The notes under the pieces were generated by a model, which did no database searches, was not told the DNA's origin, and worked only from the letters and a program-made list of their open reading frames with translations. 64,000 nt of DNA from an uncultured Clostridia bacterium (GTDB lineage Bacteria; Bacillota; Clostridia; Christensenellales; UBA3700): the NCBI GenBank assembly GCA_947646415.1, contig CANSGN010000007.1:1-64000 (forward strand). The letters run 5' to 3'. Positions 8,496 through 18,554 of this stretch are shown in pieces (within the stretch, counting starts at the first letter, position 1; every line of letters begins with the position of its first letter). The position numbers were made by a program, and so were the translations under genes.

Positions 8496-8929
8496 AAATA
8501 ATATTTGTATGTACGGGTAATACTTGCAGGTCGCCAATGGCGGAATACCTTATGCGAGACTATTGCAAAAAGAAAAATTTAGCTATTGATGTAGAGTCGA
8601 GGGGGCTTGCTTGTTCTAACGGGAAAGCTATTTCCGACAATTCGTATACTGCATTGCAGCAAATAGGTATTGATGCAAGCGAGCATCGTTCACAAAGCTT
8701 TACATTGCGTGATTTGTTTGATGCTGACTTAATAATTACAATGACCCAAAGTCATAAAGATGCCATTTTATATCACTTTAAGGCAGGGGACAAAGTAAAA
8801 ACTTTTGACGAAATGACAGGCGTAGGCAACATTGTCGACCCTTATGGTTTTGGTTTGGACGAATATTTAAAATGCAGGGAGCAAATAGAAAGAGGCATTC
8901 CGATTATAGTTCAAAAACTGACAAAATAG
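8492..8929 (+). CDS. ywlE: low-molecular-weight protein phosphatase (YwlE-like)
   Basis: The signature loop FVCTGNTCRSPMAEY near residues 6-20 contains CX5R, and the general-acid Asp lies in DPYGFGLDEY near residue 123. The Thr in the P-loop (CTGNTCR) and the position between sua5 and rpiB match YwlE, which removes phosphate from protein arginine in B. subtilis; a tyrosine phosphatase role is the alternative. The length of 145 residues is normal. Confidence 0.9.
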   Translation: MKIIFVCTGNTCRSPMAEYLMRDYCKKKNLAIDVESRGLACSNGKAISDNSYTALQQIGIDASEHRSQSFTLRDLFDADLIITMTQSHKDAILYHFKAGDKVKTFDEMTGVGNIVDPYGFGLDEYLKCREQIERGIPIIVQKLTK

Positions 8930-9003
8930 TAAACATATAAGACAGATTGTGTCTATAATTACTATTGTTTATATTAATTAATGTAAAATTTGTTATATAA
9001 CTA

Positions 9004-9032
9004 TTGAAAAAAAATAAATAATGCTGTATAAT
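9004..9032 (+). promoter_or_regulatory. promoter of the rpiB-V-ATPase operon
   Basis: TTGAAA (9004-9009), a 17-bp spacer, TATAAT (9027-9032). It lies 44 nt upstream of rpiB and is the best promoter before the V-ATPase genes. Confidence 0.75.
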
Positions 9033-9075
9033 GAAATTTAGTAAATATTGGAATTTTTAATTTAGGCGGTGTTAT

Positions 9076-9522
9076 ATGAAGATAGCAATCGGTTGTGACC
9101 ATGGCGGTTTTGTACTTAAAGACAGTGTTATTGATTATTTGAACAAACAAGGTTTGGAAGTTGTAGATTGCGGTACATACTCGGAAGATAGTGTGGACTA
9201 TCCTATATTTGGCGAAAAAGTTGCAAGGCTTGTTGCAAAAGGCGAGTGTGAAAAAGGTATTGTAATTTGCGGTACAGGTATTGGGATAAGCATTGCGGCT
9301 AATAAAGTAAAAGGTATAAGGTGTGCTTTGTGCCATGATGAATATACTGCAAAAATGACTGCTATGCACAATAATTCTAATATTCTGGCTATGGGTGGTA
9401 GAGTTGTTAAACCCGAAATGGCAGTAAAAATTGTAAAAACTTGGCTTGACACTCCTTTTGAGGGTGGCAGACATATAAACAGAGTTAATATGTTTACGGA
9501 TATCGAAAACAGAGAGGAGTAA
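9076..9522 (+). CDS. rpiB: ribose-5-phosphate isomerase B
   Basis: Interconverts ribose-5-phosphate and ribulose-5-phosphate in the pentose phosphate pathway. RpiB/LacAB motifs are clear: IGCDHGGFVLKD at the N-terminus, DCGTYSEDSVDYP, then the CGTGIGISIAANK loop with the catalytic Cys (near residue 66) and RCALCHDEYTA. The length of 148 residues is typical. Synteny with sua5-ywlE matches Firmicutes. The next gene begins 3 nt downstream, so the V-ATPase operon is probably co-transcribed with it. Confidence 0.95.
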   Translation: MKIAIGCDHGGFVLKDSVIDYLNKQGLEVVDCGTYSEDSVDYPIFGEKVARLVAKGECEKGIVICGTGIGISIAANKVKGIRCALCHDEYTAKMTAMHNNSNILAMGGRVVKPEMAVKIVKTWLDTPFEGGRHINRVNMFTDIENREE

Positions 9523-9525
9523 AGT

Positions 9526-9846
9526 ATGATTGAAGATTTGTTGCAAGAAATTGTGGCTTTGGAAAAAGAGCAAGACGCAAAAGTCAGAATGAGCGTGCAA
9601 GAGAGCAAAGATATCATTTTGAAAGCCAAGGAAAAAGCAATACAAATAGATAACGATGCCGACAATAAAATAAAACAAATGTCTGCTAAAAATATTGAAA
9701 AAGCAAATAAAGATGCAAAGAAAAACAGTGACAAAATTATAGCGGATGCGGAGCAAAAGGCTGCCGAAATTATTGCTGCAGCGGAGAAAAACAGCGACAA
9801 AATTACCGCCGATATAATTAGGAGGTTGGAAGTAAGATATGCCTAA
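9526..9846 (+). CDS. V-type ATPase peripheral-stalk subunit (G/H-like coiled coil)
   Basis: A 106-residue, highly charged and Ala-rich helical protein (for example NDADNKIKQMSAKNIEKA) with heptad character throughout, as expected for the small stalk subunit that pairs with subunit E. It is the first ATPase gene of the cluster, three bases behind rpiB, and overlaps subunit I by 8 nt. The assignment rests on coiled-coil character and position more than on a specific motif. Confidence 0.8.
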   Translation: MIEDLLQEIVALEKEQDAKVRMSVQESKDIILKAKEKAIQIDNDADNKIKQMSAKNIEKANKDAKKNSDKIIADAEQKAAEIIAAAEKNSDKITADIIRRLEVRYA

Positions 9847-11884
9847 TGCTAAAATGAAAAAATTAATAGGCATTGGGAATACAAGTGACAGAAAGCAGTT
9901 GCTTAAGAGCTTGACCAAACTTGGTTGCCTTGAAGTTACCGACTGCAAATGTGACTTGCCGGAAAAAAGCCAGATAAATGAAAGTGAGTTTGATGAGATT
10001 ACCTTGAAGCTTGCTAAGCTTGACTTTGCAAAAGAATTTATAAAGGAACAAAAAGTAGTTATAAACAGCTTGATAAAAAAGAAAGCTTTGGATATAAAAC
10101 TTGAAAAACCTAATATGCTTGAGCGTAAGCCGGAAATCGATTTTGAAGATTTTTGCAATTCCAAGGAATGGGAGTTTGAAGTTTACGATAAAATTGCTGT
10201 TTTAGAGCAAATGAAAAGTGAACTTATCGAGTTTAAATCAAAGCTTACAAAAGCAAAAAGCTTGTTATCACAAGTGATTATTTATAAAGACTTAAATTGT
10301 AAATTTACTGATTTTAGTGCCACTAAATATGCAAATGCCATTTTGGGACAGTTGCCAAAGTCTAAGGTGGAACAAGCAAAAGAGATAGAAAACTCTTTCC
10401 CTGACTGCGTAGTGGAAATTTTCGGTGATGGGCAAATTGTAGCTTTGGCGGTTTTGTGTTTGAGGGAAAGCAGCGAAGAGATATTGTCTAAACTTGCTGA
10501 TTTGGAATTTGTTCAAAATAACCTTAACATAAACGAAGTGCCTAAAACAAAAATTTCCGATTTGGAAATTGAAATAAAACAGTTGGAGTTTGAGATAAAT
10601 CACGTTGCAGAAGTTGTCGCTAAAGATTTTATCACAAATGAATTTGATGGAAAATGTAAGCTTTTGCAAGACTTTTATAATGTGGAAATGCAAAAATTGC
10701 AAACTCAAAAACTTATGGCGGAGACAAAAAGCTCATTTGTATTTGAGTGTTGGTACCCTACAAGTTGCGAGCAAGCAGTGGTAACCGCTTTGGAGGAAAG
10801 CCCTCTTGCATTGTATTTTTATACACGAGAGCCTTTGGAGGAGGAAACACCACCGACATTTACAATGAATAACGGCGTGGTTACATCTTATGAAAGCGTT
10901 ACAAATATGTTCAGCGTTCCTAACTATAAGGAAATAGACCCTAATCCTTTTGTAGCATTTTTCTTTATACTATTTTTCGGTGTAATGATTAGTGATGCGG
11001 GATATGGTTTGCTTATGGCATTGGGTGCGGGAATCGTTCTTGCAATCAAAAAACCTAGAAAGCGTGAAATGAGCCTTGTCAAAATTATTTTTGCGGGTGG
11101 TATATCCACAATTATTTGGGGTATTTTGTTCGGAGGATACTTTGGTATTGACACTGATGTCATAAACGGTTGGTTTGGTTTGCCTGAGGGCAGTGCATAT
11201 TGGTATTGGTTCAGTCCTTTGCAAAAGCCGACTATGATGCTTGCTTTGTCGTTGGGACTTGGTGTTTTCCAAATGCTTGTCGGTATGGGAATAAATGCCT
11301 ACGCGTTGTTCAAAGCTAAAAAACCGTTTGATGCGATATTCGGAGTATTCAGTTGGTATGTTTTGCTTTTGGGTATAGGTTTGTTTGCAATGGAAGCATT
11401 TTTGTTCAAAGGAAACCTTGCAATGCGTTACAGCGGAATAGCTATGCTTGCAATCGGATTGGCAGGATTGATGGTTGCAGGTGGTTTGCACAAAAAAGGT
11501 GCAAAAATTGTTTCGGGTGCGTTTGGTAACCTTTACAGCATAATCAACTTTTTCAGCGATTTACTAAGTTATACAAGATTGTTTGGTTTGGGCTTGGCAA
11601 CAGGTGTAATAGCAATGGTATTTAATCAAATTGCAATGGTTATGATTCAAATTTTGCCTGTAGTTGGATATTTGGTGGCAATATTCTTGTTGCTGGTTGG
11701 TCACTTGTTTAACATAGCAATCAATACTTTGGGTGCTTATGTGCATAACTCAAGGTTGCAATTCGTTGAGTTTTTCGGCAAGTTTTATGAGGGTGGCGGT
11801 AAGTTGTTCGTGCCGCTTGGAAGCGCAATGAAAAACTATAACTTTACCATAGAGCCTGCTATGGATGTAAAAGCAAAAAAGTAA
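9839..11884 (+). CDS. atpI: V-type ATPase subunit I (membrane stator, a-subunit homologue)
   Basis: 681 residues. The N-terminal about 330 residues are soluble and coiled, forming the cytoplasmic arm that binds the E/G stalks. The C-terminal half has about seven or eight membrane helices and contains FFILFFGVMISDAGYGL, the ion-path helices around YSIINFFSDLLSYTRLFGLG with the essential Arg, and VGHLFNIAINTLGAYVHNSRLQFVEFF. It forms the half-channels next to the K ring. The start at 9839 has AGGAGG about 14 nt upstream; an ATG at 9854 is an alternative. Confidence 0.93.
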   Translation: MPNAKMKKLIGIGNTSDRKQLLKSLTKLGCLEVTDCKCDLPEKSQINESEFDEITLKLAKLDFAKEFIKEQKVVINSLIKKKALDIKLEKPNMLERKPEIDFEDFCNSKEWEFEVYDKIAVLEQMKSELIEFKSKLTKAKSLLSQVIIYKDLNCKFTDFSATKYANAILGQLPKSKVEQAKEIENSFPDCVVEIFGDGQIVALAVLCLRESSEEILSKLADLEFVQNNLNINEVPKTKISDLEIEIKQLEFEINHVAEVVAKDFITNEFDGKCKLLQDFYNVEMQKLQTQKLMAETKSSFVFECWYPTSCEQAVVTALEESPLALYFYTREPLEEETPPTFTMNNGVVTSYESVTNMFSVPNYKEIDPNPFVAFFFILFFGVMISDAGYGLLMALGAGIVLAIKKPRKREMSLVKIIFAGGISTIIWGILFGGYFGIDTDVINGWFGLPEGSAYWYWFSPLQKPTMMLALSLGLGVFQMLVGMGINAYALFKAKKPFDAIFGVFSWYVLLLGIGLFAMEAFLFKGNLAMRYSGIAMLAIGLAGLMVAGGLHKKGAKIVSGAFGNLYSIINFFSDLLSYTRLFGLGLATGVIAMVFNQIAMVMIQILPVVGYLVAIFLLLVGHLFNIAINTLGAYVHNSRLQFVEFFGKFYEGGGKLFVPLGSAMKNYNFTIEPAMDVKAKK

Positions 11885-11905
11885 AAAACACGTCAAAAAT
11901 CGGTA

Positions 11906-11957
11906 TTAATGCTGCTAATATATGATAAAAAAGTATTAGAAATTGTTACAGCATTAA
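11906..11957 (+). other. inverted repeat in the I-K intergenic gap
   Basis: A 9-bp inverted repeat (TTAATGCTG / CAGCATTAA) with a 34-nt loop. It lies in the 140-nt gap before the proteolipid gene in an otherwise tightly packed operon. It could be an mRNA processing or stability element that raises K-subunit expression. There is no T-run, so it is not an intrinsic terminator. Confidence 0.4.
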
Positions 11958-12021
11958 ACAATAATAATGATAATTATATAAATTATATATTATAAAAACA
12001 ACTCAAATTTAGGAGGAGTAA

Positions 12022-12498
<477 letters not shown>

Positions 12499-12508
12499 GG
12501 AATAATTT

Positions 12509-13096
12509 ATGAATAGCAGTAAAGTTATTTTAGACAAAATTATCAGTGATAACAGTGCGATTATAGATGAAAATCTTAAACGTGCCAATGATAATGCAAA
12601 TGAGATTATCGCAAAAGCGTCCGAGGCTGCGGAGGCTAAAGTTGCTGCATTTAAAAGTGGTATGAAAGCCACTTACGACGAGATTTTAAGACGTAATGAA
12701 GTGGTAAGCACACTTGACGGCAAAAAGATAGTGATGAATGCAAAAGCAACAGCGGTAGACAATTTGTTTGCAAAAGCGTTGGACGAAATTGCAGGTATGG
12801 ACAAAAAGAAGTATCTTGCGATTATCGAAAATATTTTGAAAAAGTTTGCAGAAGACGGGGATGAGGTTATCATTTCCGAGGTGGATAAAGGCAGAGTGAC
12901 TCAAAAATTTATAGACGATACCGCTAAAAAATTAGGAATTAAGCTTACACTTTCAAAAGAGTTAGGCAATTTTCACGGCGGTGTGATTTTGGCGGGCAAA
13001 AATTCCGACAAAAATTTGTCTTTCGATATGGAACTTATGAGTATTAAAGAAGAATGCGAGACGCAAATTGCAGATATGCTATTTGAGGAGAAATAA
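12509..13096 (+). CDS. atpE: V-type ATPase subunit E (peripheral stalk)
   Basis: 195 residues. The N-terminal half is a charged helix (NDNANEIIAKASEAAEAKVA) and the C-terminal half is the globular head that holds A3B3, ending in HGGVILAGKNSDKNLSFD and an LMSIKEECETQIADMLF tail typical of V/A-type E subunits. It starts 10 nt after K and overlaps C by one base (TAATG). Confidence 0.9.
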   Translation: MNSSKVILDKIISDNSAIIDENLKRANDNANEIIAKASEAAEAKVAAFKSGMKATYDEILRRNEVVSTLDGKKIVMNAKATAVDNLFAKALDEIAGMDKKKYLAIIENILKKFAEDGDEVIISEVDKGRVTQKFIDDTAKKLGIKLTLSKELGNFHGGVILAGKNSDKNLSFDMELMSIKEECETQIADMLFEEK

Positions 13097-14100
13097 TGGC
13101 AGGGCAAAGTTTAATCTATTCAAATGCAAGAGTTAAAGCTATGGAAAACAGTCTTTTGACTAGCGAAAAGATTACCCGAATGGCGTATTCGGATAACTTG
13201 CTTGATGCTGTCAAAATTTTGTATGAAAGTAACTACGGCGGAGGTACTACTGTAGACAATCCGTATGCTTACGGCGAAATTTTGCGAATGGAAGAAAAAA
13301 GAGTGGTCGATTTTGTAAGAGAGGCAATGCCCGATAAAAGCGGACTTCAAACCTTGCTTGTCGTTAACGACTATCATAACGCAAAATGTTATTTGAAAGG
13401 TAAATTTGCAAAAGATTTGGACTTAAGCCTTATGTTGTTGCCTGCGGGTAACATTAGTTTGGAAGTGCTTGAGGAAAGTATTCAAAAAGAAGATTTGGCA
13501 AAATTGCCACAGGATATGGCTGCCGCTGTTAAGGAAATCGAAGAAGCTGCACGCGAGGAAAAAGTTAGTCCTAGATTTATTGATATTACTTTGGATAAGG
13601 CAATGTATAAGGATATTTTATCCGCGCTTAAAAAAGCCAATGTAAAAAGTTTGACAAAGTATTGGACTGCAAATATAGACTTTATAAATGTAAGCACTAT
13701 GCTAAGGTGTAAAAGGATTGATGCGGACATAACTTTTTTAAAGGAAAATTTAATTGTCGGCGGCGAGATAAACGATTACATTTTGGAAGGGCTATATAAG
13801 GAAAGCTATGATATAATAGCGGAAAAACTAAAATATACCACTATCGGGGAGATTATTGCTGTAGGCGTGAACGAAGTAAAAGCGGGCAAGGCTTTGGTAG
13901 AGTATGAAGTCTTGTGGGACAATTACTTGCTTAATATCTTTAAGGAAGACAGAGCGGATGTATTTTCCGTTGCACCTATTGCGGGTTTTTATATTGCGAA
14001 AAAGATTGAACTTAAAATGGTAAGAATGATATTGACTTGCTTGAAAAACCGTGCGGATTTGCAAAATATAAAAGCAAGATTGAGAGGTTTTTATGCGTAA
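13096..14100 (+). CDS. atpC: V-type ATPase subunit C (d-like, rotor coupling)
   Basis: 334 residues, all-helical, of the V-ATPase C/AC39 family. It is the cup that couples central-stalk D/F to the K ring. Recognisable stretches are YSNARVKAMENSLLTSEKI near the N-terminus and VAPIAGFYIAKKIELKMVRMI near the end (the conserved Y-x-AK-x-E element). The start overlaps the stop of E, and the end overlaps subunit F by 8 nt. Confidence 0.92.
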   Translation: MAGQSLIYSNARVKAMENSLLTSEKITRMAYSDNLLDAVKILYESNYGGGTTVDNPYAYGEILRMEEKRVVDFVREAMPDKSGLQTLLVVNDYHNAKCYLKGKFAKDLDLSLMLLPAGNISLEVLEESIQKEDLAKLPQDMAAAVKEIEEAAREEKVSPRFIDITLDKAMYKDILSALKKANVKSLTKYWTANIDFINVSTMLRCKRIDADITFLKENLIVGGEINDYILEGLYKESYDIIAEKLKYTTIGEIIAVGVNEVKAGKALVEYEVLWDNYLLNIFKEDRADVFSVAPIAGFYIAKKIELKMVRMILTCLKNRADLQNIKARLRGFYA

Positions 14101-14413
14101 AGAAAAAATAGCCGTATTAGGCGATAGCGATATAACGCTTGCATTTAAAGCGATTGGTATGGATGTTTACAACGCAAACTCCGTGGGCGAGGCGAGCGAA
14201 AAATTAAGAATCCTTGCAAGAAATTATTCGGTAATTTTTATAACGGAAGATTTGGCAGTGCAAATCGAGGAGCAAATTGCAAAGTATAGGAACAGGACAT
14301 ATCCCGCAATTATTCCAATACCGTCATCAAACGGCACAACGGGGTATGGTGTGCAAAATATCAAAAAGGACGTGGAAAAAGCTGTCGGAACGGATATTTT
14401 GTTTAAAGATTAG
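14093..14413 (+). CDS. atpF: V-type ATPase subunit F
   Basis: A 106-residue Rossmann-like central-stalk subunit that binds subunit D. Typical features are KIAVLGDSDITLAFKAIGM at the N-terminus, SVIFITEDLAVQI in the middle and PAIIPIPS. It overlaps subunit C by 8 nt. A 122-nt gap follows before subunit A. Confidence 0.9.
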   Translation: MRKEKIAVLGDSDITLAFKAIGMDVYNANSVGEASEKLRILARNYSVIFITEDLAVQIEEQIAKYRNRTYPAIIPIPSSNGTTGYGVQNIKKDVEKAVGTDILFKD

Positions 14414-14421
14414 CAAATAAA

Positions 14422-14447
14422 ATCAAAGGAATTAATATCCATTTGAT
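14422..14447 (+). other. hairpin in the F-A intergenic gap
   Basis: ATCAAAGGA (14422-14430) pairs with TCC-A-TTTGAT (14438-14447) with one bulged A. The gap also holds a possible internal promoter, TTGATT (14443-14448), 17 bp, TAAATA. With the I-K gap this is the second structured interruption of the operon, again right before a high-demand subunit. Confidence 0.35.
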
Positions 14448-14535
14448 TAACATATAAAATTGCGATAAATATATTTAATATTTTAGATGAAAATATGCCT
14501 TAAATGGCGATTTTGAGAAAAAGTGAGGGTATCCA

Positions 14536-16299
14536 ATGAGTGATGGAAAAATTATAAAAGTATCCGGTCCGTTGATTGTTGCGGAAAATATGCACGACTG
14601 CAAAATGTTTGACGTAGTGCGTGTGTCGAGCAAAAATCTTATCGGCGAAGTAATCGAATTAAGAGGAGATAAAGCATCAATTCAGGTTTACGAGGAAACA
14701 AGCGGACTTGGTGCGGGAGAAATTGTAAAGACTACGGGCGAGCCTTTGTCTGTAGAGCTTGGTCCGGGTTTGCTTGAAGGTATGTATGACGGCATTCAAA
14801 GACCGCTTGACAAACTGCTTGAGGCATCCGGAGACAGAATTTCCAGCGGTGTGGATATGCCTGCCTTGAATTATGAAAAATTATGGGATTTTGTACCTGC
14901 TTTGAAAGTCGGCGATAAAGTTGTCAGCGGAGATATTATCGGTAGCGTACAGGAAAACACAATATTCAATCATAAAATACTTGTACCAAACGGAGTAGAT
15001 GGCAAAATTTTAGAGATTAAAAGCGGACAATTTACCGTTAAAGATGCTATTGCCGTTGTAAAGACTTCCAAGGGTAACAAGGAAATTACAATGATGCAAA
15101 AATGGCCTGTCAGAAAGGGCAGACCTTACAAGACAAAAATGTCGCCAAACAAGCCGCTTATCAGCGGACAAAGAGTTATTGATACATTCTTCCCTGTTGC
15201 AAAAGGTGGTTGTGCTTGTGTACCAGGTCCGTTTGGCAGCGGTAAAACAGTCGTACAACATCAGCTTGCAAAATGGGCGGATGCGGATATAATCGTGTAT
15301 GTAGGATGTGGCGAGCGTGGTAACGAAATGACAGATGTTTTAAACGAGTTCCCAGAGCTTATCGACCCTAAGACAGGCGAATCTTTGATGAAAAGAACAG
15401 TACTTATTGCAAATACTTCGGATATGCCCGTTGCAGCACGTGAGGCAAGTATTTATACGGGTATTACTATTGCGGAGTATTTTAGAGACCAAGGTTACAA
15501 TGTTGCTATTATGGCGGATTCTTCCTCAAGATGGGCGGAGGCATTACGTGAAATGTCAGGTCGATTGGAAGAAATGCCGGGCGAAGAGGGCTATCCTGCA
15601 TACTTGTCTTCAAGACTTGCAGAGTATTATGAACGTGCAGGTATCGTAAAAACATTGGGTACGGATGAAAGAGTAGGCTCAATTACGGCAATATCTGCAG
15701 TATCTCCTCCAGGTGGAGATTTGTCAGAGCCTGTGTCGCAAGCAACTTTGCGTATTGTAAAAGTATTTTGGGGCTTATCTGCATCACTTGCTTATAAAAG
15801 ACATTTCCCTGCAATCGATTGGCTTACAAGTTATTCGTTGTATGACGACAGATTGTCAGATTGGTATAAGGAAAATGTAGACGAAAATTGGTCAACATAT
15901 CGTGGTCGTGCACTTAAGCTTTTGCAAGAAGAGGCAAATTTGGACGAAATCGTACGATTGGTAGGTGTGGATGCTTTGTCCCCTAAAGACAGAATGATTA
16001 TGGAAACCGCAAAGTCTATCCGCGAAGATTATTTGCATCAAGATGCTTTCCACGAAGTTGATACTTACGCAACCCTTAAAAAGCAATGCACTATGCTAAA
16101 GCTTATTTTGGAGGCACATGATTTGGCTATTAAGGCTGTAGAAGAAGATGTGGAAGTAGACGAGATTTTGGAATTGCCTGCAAGAGAGGCTATAAGCCGT
16201 TCTAAATATATTGAAGAAAATAATTTGGCTAAGTTTGATGAGCTTTCCAAACAAATGGCGGATGAAATAGAAACCCTTATTTCCGAAGGAGAGTTATAA
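14536..16299 (+). CDS. atpA: V-type ATPase catalytic subunit A
   Basis: 587 residues, the nucleotide-hydrolysing subunit. The Walker A loop is [11 protein letters not shown] near residue 233, Walker B is the [20 protein letters not shown] region, and the A-subunit non-homologous region (residues about 110-190) is present, which distinguishes it from F-type beta. The start is preceded by GTGAGGG about 6 nt upstream. It overlaps subunit B by one base. Confidence 0.97.
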   Translation: MSDGKIIKVSGPLIVAENMHDCKMFDVVRVSSKNLIGEVIELRGDKASIQVYEETSGLGAGEIVKTTGEPLSVELGPGLLEGMYDGIQRPLDKLLEASGDRISSGVDMPALNYEKLWDFVPALKVGDKVVSGDIIGSVQENTIFNHKILVPNGVDGKILEIKSGQFTVKDAIAVVKTSKGNKEITMMQKWPVRKGRPYKTKMSPNKPLISGQRVIDTFFPVAKGGCACVPGPFGSGKTVVQHQLAKWADADIIVYVGCGERGNEMTDVLNEFPELIDPKTGESLMKRTVLIANTSDMPVAAREASIYTGITIAEYFRDQGYNVAIMADSSSRWAEALREMSGRLEEMPGEEGYPAYLSSRLAEYYERAGIVKTLGTDERVGSITAISAVSPPGGDLSEPVSQATLRIVKVFWGLSASLAYKRHFPAIDWLTSYSLYDDRLSDWYKENVDENWSTYRGRALKLLQEEANLDEIVRLVGVDALSPKDRMIMETAKSIREDYLHQDAFHEVDTYATLKKQCTMLKLILEAHDLAIKAVEEDVEVDEILELPAREAISRSKYIEENNLAKFDELSKQMADEIETLISEGEL

Positions 16300-17684
16300 T
16301 GCTAAAAGAATATAAGTCTATAAAAGAGATAGTAGGACCTTTGATGTTGGTTGAAGGTGTGGATGGTGCAAAGTTTGACGAACTTGTCGAAATTGTACAA
16401 GAAGACGGCGAGATAAGACGCGGTAAGGTTTTGGAAGTTAATCGTGACAAAGCCTTGGTGCAGTTGTTCGAGGGGTCGCAAGGCATTCAAATGAGTACTT
16501 CTAAAGCAAGATTTTTGGGAAGAAGTTTGGAAATTGCTTTGAGCGAAGATATTTTGGGACGTGTTTTTGACGGTTTGGGCAATCCTCGTGATGGCGGAGC
16601 ACCTATTATACCCGAAAAAAGGATGAATATAAATGGTAGTCCAATAAACCCTGCGGCACGTGATTATCCCGATGAGTTTATACAAACGGGTGTTTCAGCG
16701 ATTGATGGCTTGAATACTTTGGTAAGAGGACAAAAGCTACCTGTATTCAGTGCATCTGGTTTGCCGCATGCGGAACTTGCTGCTCAAATTGCAAGACAAG
16801 CAAAAGTTTTAAATACAAGCGATAAATTTGCCGTTGTATTTGCGGCAATCGGTATTACTTACGAAGAGGCAGACTTCTTCATGCAAGACTTTAGAAAAAC
16901 AGGCGCTATCGAAAGAGCTGTAATGTTTATGAATCTTGCAAATGACCCTGCTATCGAGCGTATTGCAACACCAAAAATGGCACTTACTGCTGCCGAATAT
17001 CTTGCGTTTGAAAAAGGTATGCACGTGCTTGTAATAATGACGGACATAACTAACTATGCCGAGGCATTGCGTGAGGTTTCCGCTGCAAGAAAGGAAGTTC
17101 CTGGACGACGCGGTTATCCGGGGTATATGTATACCGATTTGGCTACTATATACGAAAGAGCAGGCAGAATCAGAGGTAAAAAGGGCAGTATAACTCAAAT
17201 ACCTATTTTGACTATGCCCGAGGACGATAAAACACACCCTATCCCTGACTTGACAGGTTACATTACAGAGGGACAAATCATTTTGTCAAGGGAGCTTCAT
17301 AAAAAAGGCGTTACTCCTCCTATCGATGTTTTACCATCTTTGTCAAGACTTAAAAACAAGGGTATAGGCAAAGGCAAAACTCGCGAAGACCATGCAGATA
17401 CAATGAATCAATTATTCTCTGCGTATGCAAGAGGTAAAGAGGCAAAAGAGTTATCCGCAATTTTGGGTGATGCAGCGCTTTCTCCTGTTGACAGACTTTA
17501 TGCAAAGTTTGCAGAGGAGTTTGAAAATAAATATGTTTCTCAAGGCAACTACACTGACCGTACAATCGAAGATACATTGCGTATCGGTTGGGAATTATTG
17601 ACAATTTTGCCAAGAGCGGAAATGAAGCGAATACGCGATAAATATCTTGAAGAGTATTTTGATAAAATGAAAGTTGAGGACTGA
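16299..17684 (+). CDS. atpB: V-type ATPase regulatory subunit B
   Basis: 461 residues, the non-catalytic partner of A. There is no Walker A lysine: the loop region reads [20 protein letters not shown]. Other signatures are [34 protein letters not shown] and [32 protein letters not shown]. It starts in the stop codon of A, and D follows after 2 nt. Confidence 0.97.
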   Translation: MLKEYKSIKEIVGPLMLVEGVDGAKFDELVEIVQEDGEIRRGKVLEVNRDKALVQLFEGSQGIQMSTSKARFLGRSLEIALSEDILGRVFDGLGNPRDGGAPIIPEKRMNINGSPINPAARDYPDEFIQTGVSAIDGLNTLVRGQKLPVFSASGLPHAELAAQIARQAKVLNTSDKFAVVFAAIGITYEEADFFMQDFRKTGAIERAVMFMNLANDPAIERIATPKMALTAAEYLAFEKGMHVLVIMTDITNYAEALREVSAARKEVPGRRGYPGYMYTDLATIYERAGRIRGKKGSITQIPILTMPEDDKTHPIPDLTGYITEGQIILSRELHKKGVTPPIDVLPSLSRLKNKGIGKGKTREDHADTMNQLFSAYARGKEAKELSAILGDAALSPVDRLYAKFAEEFENKYVSQGNYTDRTIEDTLRIGWELLTILPRAEMKRIRDKYLEEYFDKMKVED

Positions 17685-17686
17685 TT

Positions 17687-18322
17687 ATGGCAAGTAAGTT
17701 AAAAGTCAATCCTACCCGAATGGAGCTTAGACGTCTTAAGGACAGGAAGAAGACTGCCGTTCGAGGACATAAATTGCTAAAAGACAAATCGGACGAAATG
17801 ATTAGGCAATTTTTAGGATACGCTAAGGAAAATATGCGTTTAAGACTAGAAGTTGAGCAAGAGCTAAGTAATGCTTTGGCTGAGTTTATGCTTGCAAAAT
17901 CGGTAAGCCAAGACGGCGTAATATGGGAGGCATTGAGTATGCCTGCGATAGGTATGGAGTTGGAAATAGGTACAAAAAACATTATGAGTGTAAATGTTCC
18001 TAGTATCGGAATTAAAAAATCCGAAAGCACAAGTTTGTATCCATATTCCTTTGCGAGCGTTACAAGCGAACTTGATAAGTCTATAAGCACGATTTCGGTT
18101 TTGGCAGAAAAATTGATAAAGCTTGCAGAGGTTGAAAAAACCTGTAATATGCTTGCTACGGAAATCGAAAAAAATCGTCGTAGAGTGAACGCTTTGGAAT
18201 ATATTATGATTCCTCAAACGGAAGAGGCAATACATGACATTACTATGAAACTTGACGAAAATGAAAGAGGTAATATCGTTAGATTAATGAAAGTTAAAAC
18301 AATGCTTGCTAATCGTGAGTAA
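17687..18322 (+). CDS. atpD: V-type ATPase subunit D (central rotor shaft)
   Basis: 211 residues, with long N- and C-terminal helices that form the antiparallel shaft. Family motifs are VNPTRMELRRLKDRKKTA at the N-terminus, then RRRVNALEYIMIPQTEEAI near residues 163-181. It is the last gene of the operon. Confidence 0.95.
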   Translation: MASKLKVNPTRMELRRLKDRKKTAVRGHKLLKDKSDEMIRQFLGYAKENMRLRLEVEQELSNALAEFMLAKSVSQDGVIWEALSMPAIGMELEIGTKNIMSVNVPSIGIKKSESTSLYPYSFASVTSELDKSISTISVLAEKLIKLAEVEKTCNMLATEIEKNRRRVNALEYIMIPQTEEAIHDITMKLDENERGNIVRLMKVKTMLANRE

Positions 18323-18416
18323 TTAAAAACGAAATTTTAAAGAGTATTTAATATACGATTTAAGCCAATTTTATTCTAAAAATTTTATTGGTATTTATTA
18401 ATCAAAAGACAAAATT

Positions 18417-18455
18417 ACACCCCGAAACATTGTGTTTCGGGGTGTTACTTTTTGT
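18417..18455. terminator. bidirectional terminator, leader copy 1
   Basis: A 13-bp stem (ACACCCCGAAACA / TGTTTCGGGGTGT) with a 3-nt loop and TTACTTTTTG behind it; in the other direction TAATTTTG follows. It ends the V-ATPase operon and would also stop transcripts leaving the leader element leftward. The same hairpin recurs at 34851, and a hairpin of different sequence but the same form lies at 56192-56232. Confidence 0.9.
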
Positions 18456-18554
18456 GTAAAGTTTAAAGTAGGCAAAAAGTGGTGTTCACTGCAATAATCC
18501 TATCAAAAATCGGGACTATCGGGGTTAAAAATTTGCCTTTAATGTAAAGTTTGG
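18446..18554 (+). repeat. conserved leader flank, copy 1
   Basis: About 110 bp nearly identical to 34880-34988 and to the reverse complement of 56090-56200. It contains a stem-loop (18495-18527) whose loop CAAAAATCGGGACT is the same in all copies while the stem bases differ but still pair, with G-U pairs on the gene-sense strand. Its function is unknown: a transcribed RNA element, or a recombinase or regulator binding region. No ORF is seen. Confidence 0.7.

Noticed and set aside
9001..10164. 387-residue open frame on the minus strand over rpiB and the first ATPase genes
   Set aside because: Shadow frame rich in Phe/Cys/His typical of antisense of AT-rich genes; the plus-strand genes have strong motifs.
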